A DNA stretch of 6,926 nucleotides from Clostridiales bacterium (GCA_019417795.1 DXUR01000135.1:1-6926); one strand, 5' to 3'. Positions 1 to 6,438 are shown, counted from the first letter of the stretch. Numbers and translations: made by a program. Notes: generated by a model not told the origin, from the sequence alone.

Positions 1-381
1 CTCTTTGCCTGCTACATTATCCTGATCTGCGCGTATGGCTTCCAGAAGAAAGCCTTCGTGGCAGTAGACGTGATATTTGCCATGCTGCCCCAGATGGCGC
101 AGCACATCCTGCACATCATTACTTACCTGATTTTCCTGGTGCCCTTTGTGGTAAGTATGCTGCCCACAAGCTGGAGATTTTTCCTGCGGGCCTACACCAC
201 CCATGAGCAGACCTACTCCGTGTGGGCCGCGCCTACCTGGCCGGTGAAGCTGTGCCTGTTTATCGGCCTTGCGCTGCTGGCGATTCAGTCTGTCTCTGAG
301 ATTCTCAAGCAGGTTCAGGCCATTGTGGAGCTGGCACAGGGGAAGAAAACGCTTCCCGCTGACGGAAAGGAGGCCCAGTAA
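1..381 (+). CDS. TRAP transporter small permease (DctQ family), 3' part only
   Basis: This is the C-terminal 126 codons of the small membrane subunit of a tripartite ATP-independent periplasmic (TRAP) transporter; the start lies left of the window, and the frame is open from base 1. TRAP systems use an ion gradient to import organic acids or related solutes, and the small subunit pairs with the large permease at the cytoplasmic membrane. Visible are a hydrophobic segment around LFACYIILICAYGF, another around HIITYLIFLVPFVVSML, a short loop with YSVWAAPTWPVK, and a last membrane helix (LCLFIGLALLAIQSVSEIL) followed by a polar tail. The loop with Trp and Pro before the last helix is typical of DctQ proteins. 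The stop TAA (379-381) shares its last A with the ATG of the next gene, indicating translational coupling. The identification rests strongly on the adjacent large permease. The substrate cannot be told from this subunit. Confidence 0.85.
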   Translation, partial: LFACYIILICAYGFQKKAFVAVDVIFAMLPQMAQHILHIITYLIFLVPFVVSMLPTSWRFFLRAYTTHEQTYSVWAAPTWPVKLCLFIGLALLAIQSVSEILKQVQAIVELAQGKKTLPADGKEAQ

Positions 382-1763
382 TGGCGGCAATTATGCAACA
401 ACTTCAGGCGTGGGTCTCCGCGTCCGGTATTCTCGCTGATAAGATGGCGGTCATCATGATCATCGCCCTGTTCGGCCTGATGGTTGTGGGCCTGGTGCTG
501 GGTCAGGAACTGGCCTTCGTGCTGGGCGGCGCCGGTGTCATCATCGGCTGGCTGGCTTGGGGCGGCCCCGGCGTTACCATCGCCATGACCAAAATTTACG
601 ACCAGATGCAGAGCTACTCCATGGTGGCAATCCCCATGTTCGTGCTGATGGCAAACTTCCTGACCCATTCCAAGGTGGCAGATGGCCTGTTTGAGTCCAT
701 CCGTTACCTTCTTGGCCCCCTGAAGGGCGGTCTGGGTCTGGCCGTCATTCTGGTTTCCACCGTGTTCGCCGCCACCACCGGTATCGTGGGCGCATCCGTG
801 GTCACCATGGGTATGCTGTCCCTGCCCGTGCTGCTTCGCAGCGGCTACAAGCCCTCTCTGGCCTGCGGCATGGTGTGCGCCGGCGGTTCTCTGGGTATTC
901 TGATCCCGCCCTCCATCATGCTGGTGTCCATGGGCAGCTATGCTGAGGTTTCTGTCGGCAAGATCTTCTTTGCCGCCATTACCCCCGGTCTGATGCTTTC
1001 CCTGTGCTACATCATCTACCTGATGGTGGTCTGCCGCATTCATCCAGATTGGGGTCCGGCCATGAGCGCTGAGGAACTGGCTGAGATGCCTCTGAAGAAG
1101 CGCATCAGCGGTTCCCTCATCAACCTGATCCCGCCCCTGATCCTGATCTTCGCCGTGCTGGGTTCCATCTTCGGCGGCGTTGCCACGCCTACGGAGGCTG
1201 CCGGCATGGGTGCGATCTTTGCATTGATCCTGGCAATTTTCTATAAGCAGTTCAGTCTGGAAATGCTGAAGGAGTCTCTGATCGATACTGCCAAGACCAC
1301 CGCCATGGTGTTCATCATCCTGTTCGGTGCCGCGGCCTTCACCGGCGTGTTCATGTCTCTGGACGGCGATCAGATCATTGCGAACTGGGTGCTGGGCATG
1401 GGCATCGGCAAGTGGGGCGCTTTCGCCATCATGTGCGTCATTGTCTTCATCCTGGGTATGTTCATCGATTGGCTGGGCATCGTGATGATCGTATTCCCGA
1501 TCTTCCTGCCCATTATGGACCAGTTCGGCTTTGACCGGCTGTGGCTGGTGGCTGTCACTGCCACGTTGCTGCAGACCTGCTTCATGACCCCGCCTTTCGG
1601 CTTTGCTTTGTTCTACGTCAAGGGTATCCTGCCGGGAGACATCAAGATCCAGGAAGTATATAAGGGCGTTATTCCCTTTATCATCATTATCTGCATCGTC
1701 ACCGTTCTGTGTGCAGTATTCCCGCCTCTGGTGACCTGGCTACCCAGCCTGCTGGCTAGCTAA
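381..1763 (+). CDS. TRAP transporter large permease (DctM family)
   Basis: This is a complete 460-residue large membrane subunit of a TRAP transporter, the part that carries the solute across the cytoplasmic membrane. The protein is hydrophobic nearly throughout. Family landmarks are TTGIVGASVVTMG (about 132-144), the GGSLGILIPPS loop (169-178), ATPTEAAGMGA (268-278), GMFIDWLGI (359-367) and FMTPPFGFALFYVKG (401-415). These fall in the two repeated halves of the DctM fold. The length is at or slightly above the usual 425-450. The ATG at 381 is favoured because a GGAAAGGAGG run (363-372) sits just upstream and the start overlaps the stop of the small permease by one base. The gene is followed closely by a hairpin terminator, so it is the last gene of its operon. 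The arrangement resembles the TRAP subfamily often labelled mannitol/chloroaromatic or C4-dicarboxylate, but such labels do not predict the substrate. The solute-binding protein is presumably upstream of the window. Confidence 0.95.
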   Translation: MAAIMQQLQAWVSASGILADKMAVIMIIALFGLMVVGLVLGQELAFVLGGAGVIIGWLAWGGPGVTIAMTKIYDQMQSYSMVAIPMFVLMANFLTHSKVADGLFESIRYLLGPLKGGLGLAVILVSTVFAATTGIVGASVVTMGMLSLPVLLRSGYKPSLACGMVCAGGSLGILIPPSIMLVSMGSYAEVSVGKIFFAAITPGLMLSLCYIIYLMVVCRIHPDWGPAMSAEELAEMPLKKRISGSLINLIPPLILIFAVLGSIFGGVATPTEAAGMGAIFALILAIFYKQFSLEMLKESLIDTAKTTAMVFIILFGAAAFTGVFMSLDGDQIIANWVLGMGIGKWGAFAIMCVIVFILGMFIDWLGIVMIVFPIFLPIMDQFGFDRLWLVAVTATLLQTCFMTPPFGFALFYVKGILPGDIKIQEVYKGVIPFIIIICIVTVLCAVFPPLVTWLPSLLAS

Positions 1764-1784
1764 GCAGAAAACAAAACATTAAGG

Positions 1785-1818
1785 ATCAGTGCTCCGCCAA
1801 AAATGGCGGGGCACTGAT
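1785..1818 (+). terminator. Hairpin terminator after the TRAP operon
   Basis: A 14-base-pair stem (1785-1798 with 1805-1818, containing one G-U pair) closes a six-base A-rich loop. It begins 21 bases after the DctM stop codon. The downstream T run is interrupted (TTT, then GCTTTT about ten bases later), so it is an imperfect intrinsic terminator, but the stem is very strong. The upstream A-rich stretch would give a T-rich tail if read from the other strand. Confidence 0.82.
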
Positions 1819-2060
1819 TTGCATAGCGCTTTTAATGAACACGCATGCAGATGCATTAACAATAAAATCAAGACTCTACGGTGCAAATGGTACAGCTATC
1901 CAGGCGATAACTACTTCTTCCTGAAACTATTCGATGTCAGATGGAAACCCTATATCAGAAATTCTTCATTCTACTGCTTTTATGATTGCCTCCCTGATAT
2001 GTTTTTATAACCATGAACGCATACAGCTTGCTACAAAAATGACCTCTATGGAAGTTCGAT
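1819..2060. other. A+T-rich intergenic stretch without a supported gene
   Basis: This stretch separates the TRAP terminator from the repeat cluster upstream of the small ORF. An open frame from 1789 to 2010 exists on the plus strand, but it starts inside the terminator hairpin, has no ribosome binding site, and its product has no recognisable pattern. Only minor symmetry is seen: ATGCA-GA-TGCAT at 1845-1856, and ATATCAG (1952-1958) matched by CTGATAT (1994-2000). No tRNA-like cloverleaf or convincing promoter pair was found. The base composition is clearly lower in G+C than that of the flanking transporter genes. Confidence 0.5.
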
Positions 2061-2144
2061 TTGGCACCGCTGCATGGCTAGTGTCCTAAATTATTGTCTA
2101 ATTGACAGGGGTTGGCACAAGCCAGTGTCCGGTTTATGGGACAC
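2061..2144. repeat. Cluster of short direct and inverted repeats (TTGGCAC, TGTC/GACA)
   Basis: Three inverted repeats lie back to back: TGTC-N5-GACA (2095-2107), TGGC-N4-GCCA (2113-2124) and GTGTCC-N8-GGACAC (2125-2144). There is also an imperfect direct repeat. TTGGCAC (2061-2067), followed nine bases later by GCTAGTGTCC (ending 2086), recurs as TTGGCAC (2112-2118), followed two bases later by GCCAGTGTCC (ending 2130). The GGACAC arm at 2139 can pair with either GTGTCC copy (2081 or 2125). The cluster ends 75 bases before the start of the small ORF at 2220. It could be an operator array, a structured leader, or the decayed end of a transposable element; the sequence does not settle which. 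A perfect TTGACA at 2102-2107 has no matching -10 box at 16-18 bases. Confidence 0.6.
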
Positions 2145-2219
2145 CTATGTGTGATAGACTACGGATAGAATCAAACGAAACAGAATCTTTCAAAAAATAT
2201 TTTATCAGGGAGGAAATAT

Positions 2220-2462
2220 ATGATGGGAGTAATTTTGGCTCTGTTTGCGCTTTCGTGCGCATTGTCTACAGTCAGTGACGCTGCCGCTTACAGCGACATG
2301 AAACTGCAGCAGAAGGATCATTGGGATAAAATGCGGGAACATATAAAGGAAAATTATGAACGCATGGCAAAAGAAAATGACTTTTATTGGCGTGCATCTG
2401 AGGATCCTTATGGTATGATTGCGCCAGACCGGAGCCGCCACTATGACGGCACCCCCAGATGA
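2220..2462 (+). CDS. Unrecognised 80-residue protein with hydrophobic N-terminus
   Basis: I do not recognise a family. The case for a real gene is a strong ribosome binding site (AGGGAGGA, 2207-2214) five bases before the first ATG at 2220, with a second ATG at 2223 as an alternative start. It also has a protein-like layout and a hairpin just downstream. Residues 3-18 are hydrophobic and could be a signal peptide or membrane anchor, with an Ala-Ala-Ala (21-23) that resembles a signal peptidase site. However, no Lys or Arg precedes the hydrophobic stretch, which is unusual for export. Cys13 follows ALS, a poor lipobox. Residues 27-60 are strongly charged and likely helical, with several aromatics (Trp35, Tyr46, Phe55, Tyr56, Trp57), and the end is polar and Pro/Arg-rich. 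If exported or anchored, the charged body would probably be outside the cell, but the topology is inference. It stands alone, convergent with the LysR gene and downstream of a palindrome cluster. Codon use is less G+C-biased than in the neighbouring transporters. Confidence 0.6.
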   Translation: MMGVILALFALSCALSTVSDAAAYSDMKLQQKDHWDKMREHIKENYERMAKENDFYWRASEDPYGMIAPDRSRHYDGTPR

Positions 2463-2485
2463 CGGACCGTTCACTATGAATAGAA

Positions 2486-2530
2486 AGCACCCAGAGAGAC
2501 AGCCTCAAAAGGCCATTTCCTCTGGGTGCT
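2486..2530. terminator. Hairpin between convergent genes, possible bidirectional terminator
   Basis: An 11-base-pair perfect stem (2486-2496 with 2520-2530) encloses 23 bases that can form a small inner GCC/GGC hairpin. It starts 24 bases after the stop of the small ORF and lies about 100 bases past the stop of the minus-strand LysR gene. Tails are weak on both strands: on the plus strand a T run comes only at about 2543-2548, and on the minus strand the stem is followed by TTCTATT. Its place between convergent genes favours a terminator role for both. Confidence 0.6.
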
Positions 2531-2630
2531 CATTTCAGCGCTATTTTTCCAGCTCTTTGCTATTGGTCATACATAAAAGGCTTGTTTTGACCCCGGCATC
2601 ATGACATTGATTTTGGCTGGAGGTTTTGAT

Positions 2631-3554
2631 TCAGGCTTCGGAAAGGTCTCGTCCGTATTTTTGCAGAAGCTGGATAAAGCGTTCCGCGGGCTGCGACAGC
2701 GTATGGGCCTTCTGGCAGACCCAGCCGATGGTGATGGGATCGTCAAAGCCCTTGATGGGACGCTTGATCACCCCCTGCGCCCCGTTGCTTTCGGAGATGA
2801 AGCCGGTACCCAGATCATAGCCCTGACACTTCTGCATGACCATCAGGCTTTGATAGAGTCCGTTGACAATGGTGACCTTCTGGGGATAAAAGTCCGGAAC
2901 CAGCATCTCCTCCTGCAAAACGGAGGGCGCATCGGAGTCCAGCTCATACATGATGCAGGGATACGGGTGCAGCTCCTCGATCGTCAGGACCTCCTTGGAG
3001 GCCAGAGGATGGGACTTATGGATAAACACATAGGGCTTGCTGTCAAAAAGCGGGTGAAATTCCAGATTGTTGTCGCCAAAGACACGGTTCATGTGCTTTC
3101 GGCTGCGGCTGCTGATGAACAATACACCCAGCTCCGTGGTTTTGTCCACGACCTGCTGGATGACCTCCGGGCCTTGCCCTACCAGAAATTTATAGGTATA
3201 GGATTCCTTTTGATAGGTGTTCTGATAGGCCATCATTGCATCGATGACGAAGCAGTAATGCTGACTGCTGACGCTGAGGGTCTCGTGGGTCTTGCTCAGA
3301 TCCTGTGAAAAATGCTGGGAAATATGCTCAGCGTCCGTCAAAAGCCGTTCTCCCATGTTCAGAAGCTCCCGGCCCTCGGCGGTCAGGGTGATCCCGGCGG
3401 CAGAGCGGACAAAAATCGTGATCCCCAGCTCCTCCTCCAGCGCGCAGACCATTTTGCTGATGCCGGGCTGGGAGACGTACAGGACCTGAGCGGCTTTGCT
3501 AAAGGAGCCGCATTTTGCCACCGTGGAAATATACTTCAATTGAAGCAGTGTCAT
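2631..3554 (-). CDS. LysR-type transcriptional regulator
   Basis: This 307-residue DNA-binding regulator has the usual LysR length and plan. The N-terminal winged helix-turn-helix occupies about residues 1-60, with the recognition region SFSKAAQVLYVSQPGISKMV (17-36) followed by ALEEELGITIFVRS and the LTAEG wing. A linker helix follows, then a C-terminal effector-binding domain from about residue 90. LysR proteins usually bind upstream of a divergent target gene and of their own gene and respond to a small molecule tied to the target pathway. Here the divergent neighbours are a BrnQ-type carrier and a PLP enzyme of amino acid metabolism, so an amino acid or a product of the PLP enzyme is the likely effector; that is inference. 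The start ATG (3554-3552) is preceded by GAGGAAAGG (3574-3566) at 11 bases. A TGCTATAAT extended -10 box lies upstream at 3604-3596. The gene is intact, and no specific LysR subgroup is recognised. Confidence 0.95.
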   Translation of the reverse strand: MTLLQLKYISTVAKCGSFSKAAQVLYVSQPGISKMVCALEEELGITIFVRSAAGITLTAEGRELLNMGERLLTDAEHISQHFSQDLSKTHETLSVSSQHYCFVIDAMMAYQNTYQKESYTYKFLVGQGPEVIQQVVDKTTELGVLFISSRSRKHMNRVFGDNNLEFHPLFDSKPYVFIHKSHPLASKEVLTIEELHPYPCIMYELDSDAPSVLQEEMLVPDFYPQKVTIVNGLYQSLMVMQKCQGYDLGTGFISESNGAQGVIKRPIKGFDDPITIGWVCQKAHTLSQPAERFIQLLQKYGRDLSEA

Positions 3555-3595
3555 ACCAAGTGCCGCCTTTCCTCATTTTTCAATGGATCTCTCGT

Positions 3596-3625
3596 ATTAT
3601 AGCACAAGAAATTCAAAATGCGCAA
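3596..3625 (-). promoter_or_regulatory. Probable promoter of the LysR gene
   Basis: Read on the minus strand, a perfect extended -10 element (TG-C-TATAAT, 3604-3596) is preceded at 18 bases by a weak -35 (TTGCGC, 3625-3620). Transcription would start near 3588 and give a leader of about 35 bases before the LysR ATG. The -10 box overlaps one of the ATTATAG repeats listed separately, consistent with autoregulation. Confidence 0.6.
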
Positions 3626-3724
3626 CTATAATCATACTAAAGTGGTGTGTTTTAGCAAAAAGGAATATCCATGTAATACTAAACAGCAATTTTCTCAAAA
3701 ATGCACGATTATAGGGCGATATAG
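3596..3724. promoter_or_regulatory. Candidate LysR operator half-sites (ATTATAG / CTATAAT)
   Basis: The heptamer ATTATAG occurs at 3596-3602 and 3708-3714, and its complement CTATAAT occurs at 3626-3632. The pair CTATAATC (3626-3633) and GATTATAG (3707-3714) is an exact eight-base inverted repeat. A degenerate GATATAG follows at 3718-3724, one helical turn from the second copy. ATACTAAA is also directly repeated at 3634-3641 and 3676-3683, 42 bases (four turns) apart. The sites lie between the divergent LysR and BrnQ genes, where a LysR protein would be expected to bind. The region is A+T-rich, so some matches may be chance. Confidence 0.45.
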
Positions 3725-3758
3725 ACAAAAGTGATGGACCTCCATAACATTGATTTAT

Positions 3759-3787
3759 TGGACAAAGCTTGTTTTTGCGACTATCAT
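3759..3787 (+). promoter_or_regulatory. Probable promoter of the brnQ-PLP enzyme operon
   Basis: A -35-like TGGACA (3759-3764) is followed after 17 bases by TATCAT (3782-3787), each one mismatch from consensus. An overlapping alternative -10 is CATAAT (3785-3790). The -10 region is part of a small symmetric sequence CTAT-N4-ATAG (3781-3792). The leader to the BrnQ start would be about 60 bases. The imperfect boxes fit a promoter that needs an activator. Confidence 0.5.
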
Positions 3788-3853
3788 AATAGACAGCAAG
3801 CGGTTCTCAGTTTTTCAGTGTGCAAAATAGAGAAATAGGGAGGAACTTACTTT

Positions 3854-5143
3854 ATGCAAGAGAAAAAGATCAAATTTACCGACGTCCTGTTTGTCGGTCT
3901 GGCGTTCTTCGCCTCCTACTTCGGCGCGGGCAACCTGATTTTCCCGCCGATGCTGGGCCTGCAAAGCGGCAGCAACTGGCTCAGCGGCATGATCGGTATG
4001 CTGGCCTCCGGTGTGGGTCTGCCCATTCTGGCCATCATCGTGCTGGGTATGTGCGGCTCTGTCCAGAAAATCTCCGACCATGTGAACAAGAAGTTCTACA
4101 CCGTCATGATCGGCGCCATCATGATCCTCTGCTGCTGCGTGTCCATCCCCAGAACCGCAGCCGTCGGCATTGAGATGGGTCTTCAGGGCATCTGGCCCGG
4201 TGCGCCCTATCTGGTTTTCGTCATTCTCTACTTCGTGATTGCGTTCCTGTTCGCCAAGGACCGCGGCACCGCACTGGATAAGGTCGGCAAGATCCTGACC
4301 CCCATTATGACCATCATCCTGTTCATTCTGGTAGTCAAGGGCGCTGTCAGCCCCATCGGTACTCCCGGCGCCGCCTCCGTGGATAACGCCTTTGTCAACA
4401 GCTTCCTGGGCGGTTACAGCACCGGCGACGTTCTGGTGTCCTTTCTGGCTGCCGGCGTGTTCTTTGACAGCATCAAACGCAAGGGCTACGAGGGTGAAGC
4501 CTTCCGCAAGGCCCATGTCCGGGCCTGCCTGATCGCCGCCGTCTGCCTGGCTGTCGTCTATGGCGGCCTGCTGTATATGGGCGCCTGCGTCAGCACCGAG
4601 TACACGCCCGACAGCATCAGCAACGCCAACCTCCTGCTGGCGATCATCCGCTCCAGCGGCGGCCAGATCGCGATTTACGGCCTGTGCCTGTCCGTGGTGC
4701 TGGCCTGCCTCACCACCGCCATCAGCCAGATCACCGCAGTGGCAGACTTCTATGAGACTGCCACCCACGGCAAGCTGTCCTATAAGGTTCTGGTCATGAT
4801 CGTCCCCATCGTCACCACCATCGTCGCCAGCTTCGGTCTGGATACCATCGTGAGCCTGACCTCCCCCTGGTTCTCCTTCTTCTATCCCATCACGCTGGTG
4901 ATGACCATTCTGGGCATCTTCGAGAAGAAGATCCCCAATGACGGCGCGTTCAAGGGCGCTGTGTACTTTACGGTGATCTACGCCGTTCTGGATCTGCCCC
5001 ACGAGTATGGCTTCGGCTTCCTGGACCCCGTTCTGAATCACATCCCCCTCTATGGTCTGGGCTTCGGTTGGATCGTTCCCGCCATCGTGGGCTTCATCGT
5101 GGGTCTCATTGTCTGGAAGGGCAAGGGCCGCACGGAGACCTGA
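3854..5143 (+). CDS. brnQ: BrnQ-family branched-chain amino acid carrier
   Basis: This 429-residue cytoplasmic membrane protein belongs to the LIVCS (BrnQ) family, which takes up leucine, isoleucine and valine with sodium ions or protons. The family signature FGAGNLIFPP is at residues 23-32, in the first membrane segment. A second landmark, SIPRTAAVGIEMG, spans 97-109, and GGYSTGD at 186-192 corresponds to the usual GYxTMD, with Gly replacing Met. About twelve hydrophobic segments run through the protein, and the length is normal. Three consecutive cysteines (93-95) precede the IPRTA motif. GGGAGGA (3838-3844) sits nine bases before the ATG. It is the first gene of a two-gene plus-strand unit with the PLP enzyme 67 bases downstream, divergent from a LysR regulator. 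Because the partner is a Cys/Met-type enzyme, the carrier might move methionine or another related amino acid rather than, or as well as, branched-chain ones. The symbol marks the family, not proven substrate. Confidence 0.93.
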   Translation: MQEKKIKFTDVLFVGLAFFASYFGAGNLIFPPMLGLQSGSNWLSGMIGMLASGVGLPILAIIVLGMCGSVQKISDHVNKKFYTVMIGAIMILCCCVSIPRTAAVGIEMGLQGIWPGAPYLVFVILYFVIAFLFAKDRGTALDKVGKILTPIMTIILFILVVKGAVSPIGTPGAASVDNAFVNSFLGGYSTGDVLVSFLAAGVFFDSIKRKGYEGEAFRKAHVRACLIAAVCLAVVYGGLLYMGACVSTEYTPDSISNANLLLAIIRSSGGQIAIYGLCLSVVLACLTTAISQITAVADFYETATHGKLSYKVLVMIVPIVTTIVASFGLDTIVSLTSPWFSFFYPITLVMTILGIFEKKIPNDGAFKGAVYFTVIYAVLDLPHEYGFGFLDPVLNHIPLYGLGFGWIVPAIVGFIVGLIVWKGKGRTET

Positions 5144-5181
5144 GCAAACTGTTTCTGAGCTTTATACCGTATTGGAATGGA

Positions 5182-5204
5182 ACGCGCAAAGCGCGTAAGG
5201 AGGA
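5182..5204 (+). promoter_or_regulatory. Hairpin abutting the ribosome binding site of the PLP enzyme gene
   Basis: ACGCGC (5182-5187), loop AAA, GCGCGT (5191-5196) is a perfect six-base-pair G+C-rich hairpin. The full ribosome binding site AAGGAGGA (5197-5204) begins at the very next base, and the ATG follows six bases later. The site itself is not sequestered. The hairpin could insulate translation of the second gene, act as an mRNA processing or stability element in the brnQ-PLP gap, or be a protein-binding site. It lacks a T run, so it is not an intrinsic terminator. Confidence 0.5.
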
Positions 5205-5210
5205 ATTTCT

Positions 5211-6410
5211 ATGTCCATTGAAAAAGGCGACGCGACCAAATATGTCCATACCGGCAACGGCGAGCTGTGCTATGAGCTGAACAAGGCTCTGACTGTGCCG
5301 GAGACCTTCCCCATCTACCTGTCCTCTGCCTATATCTTCGATTCCATTGATCCCATCGACAAGATCTGCGACGAGGGTGCTCCCGGCTATGCTTACTTCC
5401 GTCTGGGCAATCCCAACGCCGACGCCACCTCTCAGATCCTGGCCGCCGGTGACGGGGCCGAAAAGGGTCTGGTATTCTCCTCCGGCATGGCGGCCATTAC
5501 AACCTCCATTCTGGCAACGGTGAAACCCGGCGATCACATCGTGGCCTCCCCCATCATCTACGGCGAGGCGTTCTACTACCTGAAGTATGAGCTGAAGCGC
5601 TGGGGCGTGGAGACCACCTTCATCGACTTCAACACGCAGGATGTGGCGGACTATATCCGTCCCAACACCAAGCTGGTATACGGCGAGACCATTGCCAACC
5701 CCCTGATGAGCGTACCGGACATCCAGCATCTGGCGGACGTGGCTCACGCCAACGGCGCCAAGCTGTTTATCGACAACACCTTTGCCACTTCGATCATTGC
5801 CAAGCCCATCAAGTACGGCGCGGATCTGGTGATTTACAGCGCCACCAAGTATCTGGGCGGTCACGATGACCTGGTAGGCGGCGCGGTGGTCGGCTCCGAG
5901 GAGATCATCAAGTCTCTGAGCTTCTACCTGGGTCTCTACGGCGCGAATCTGGGCGCCACGGAATCCTGGCTGCTGGCCCGGAGCCTGCGGACGCTGCCCC
6001 TGCGGGTGAAGAAGATGGCTGAAAACGGTCTGGCACTGGCCAAGTTCTTCGAGAGCCATCCCAAGGTGGAAAAGGTCTACTACCCCGGTCTGGAATCCTC
6101 CCCCAGCAAGGCGCTGGCCGATAAGCAGTTCGAGGGCAACGGCTACGGCGGTATGCTCTGCGTAAACTTCAAGGGCGGCCAGAAGGAGATCGACAAGCTC
6201 ATCAGCAACTTGCAGCTGGTACGCTTCGTACCCACTCTGGCCGGCGTCGGCACCACGCTGACCTATCCGCCCAGAGCGTCTCACCGGGATCTCAGCCCCG
6301 ACGAGCTGGCGGCCATCGGCATCACCATGGGCCAGATCCGGCTTTCTTCCGGTCTGGAGGATACCGACGATCTGCTGAACGACTTCGATCAGGCATTGGC
6401 AAAGATGTGA
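5211..6410 (+). CDS. PLP-dependent Cys/Met metabolism enzyme (trans-sulfuration / gamma-lyase-like)
   Basis: This 399-residue cytosolic enzyme belongs to the fold-type I Cys/Met family, which includes cystathionine gamma-synthase and gamma-lyase, methionine gamma-lyase and O-acetylhomoserine sulfhydrylase. The length is typical. The cofactor lysine is Lys213 in YSATKYLGGHDD, with Ser210 and Thr212 as phosphate contacts. Tyr62 and Arg64 (the Y-x-R before GNP) match the pair reaching the neighbouring subunit's phosphate. SSGMAA (90-95) is the phosphate-binding loop, Tyr117 stacks on the ring, Asp188 (IDNTFAT) binds the ring nitrogen, and Arg377 (IRLSSGLED) should hold the substrate carboxylate. 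Departures are Glu119 after Tyr117-Gly118, where Gly or Cys is usual, and GVGTTLTYPPRASHR (345-359) where relatives carry a Glu-Thr/Ser-Leu and a His-Pro. The start at 5211 has a perfect ribosome binding site at six bases. Cotranscription with the BrnQ carrier suggests an amino acid substrate, possibly methionine, cystathionine or homocysteine. The exact reaction is not assigned. Confidence 0.9.
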   Translation: MSIEKGDATKYVHTGNGELCYELNKALTVPETFPIYLSSAYIFDSIDPIDKICDEGAPGYAYFRLGNPNADATSQILAAGDGAEKGLVFSSGMAAITTSILATVKPGDHIVASPIIYGEAFYYLKYELKRWGVETTFIDFNTQDVADYIRPNTKLVYGETIANPLMSVPDIQHLADVAHANGAKLFIDNTFATSIIAKPIKYGADLVIYSATKYLGGHDDLVGGAVVGSEEIIKSLSFYLGLYGANLGATESWLLARSLRTLPLRVKKMAENGLALAKFFESHPKVEKVYYPGLESSPSKALADKQFEGNGYGGMLCVNFKGGQKEIDKLISNLQLVRFVPTLAGVGTTLTYPPRASHRDLSPDELAAIGITMGQIRLSSGLEDTDDLLNDFDQALAKM

Positions 6411-6438
6411 TCCAGCGAAAACTGCACCGTAATTTTTC

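Noticed and set aside
315..1043. Long minus-strand open frame opposite the TRAP large permease
   Set aside because: The product is rich in His, Gly, Gln and Asp with no hydrophobic core pattern, as expected from the complement of a hydrophobic gene with G/C third positions; the plus-strand frame is a clear DctM protein.
1789..2010. Plus-strand 73-residue open frame after the TRAP operon
   Set aside because: Its start lies in the terminator stem, no ribosome binding site precedes it, and the product is low-quality (many Cys, Trp and Tyr without pattern).
2112..2130. Possible sigma-54 promoter because of TTGGCAC
   Set aside because: The conserved GC expected at the -12 position is TG here, so only the -24 half matches.
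2220..2258. Lipoprotein signal in the small ORF (Cys13 after ALS)
   Set aside because: The residue three before the Cys is Ala rather than Leu, and there is no positive charge at the N-terminus, so a lipobox is not supported.
2601..3308. Plus-strand open frame opposite the LysR gene
   Set aside because: It has no supported ribosome binding site and no family pattern; the minus strand encodes a textbook LysR protein here.
3815..5041. Minus-strand open frame of 408 residues opposite brnQ
   Set aside because: It is compositionally biased (Gly, Asp, His, Gln) and mirrors the BrnQ codons; it would also run through the divergent promoter region, and the plus-strand frame has the BrnQ signatures.
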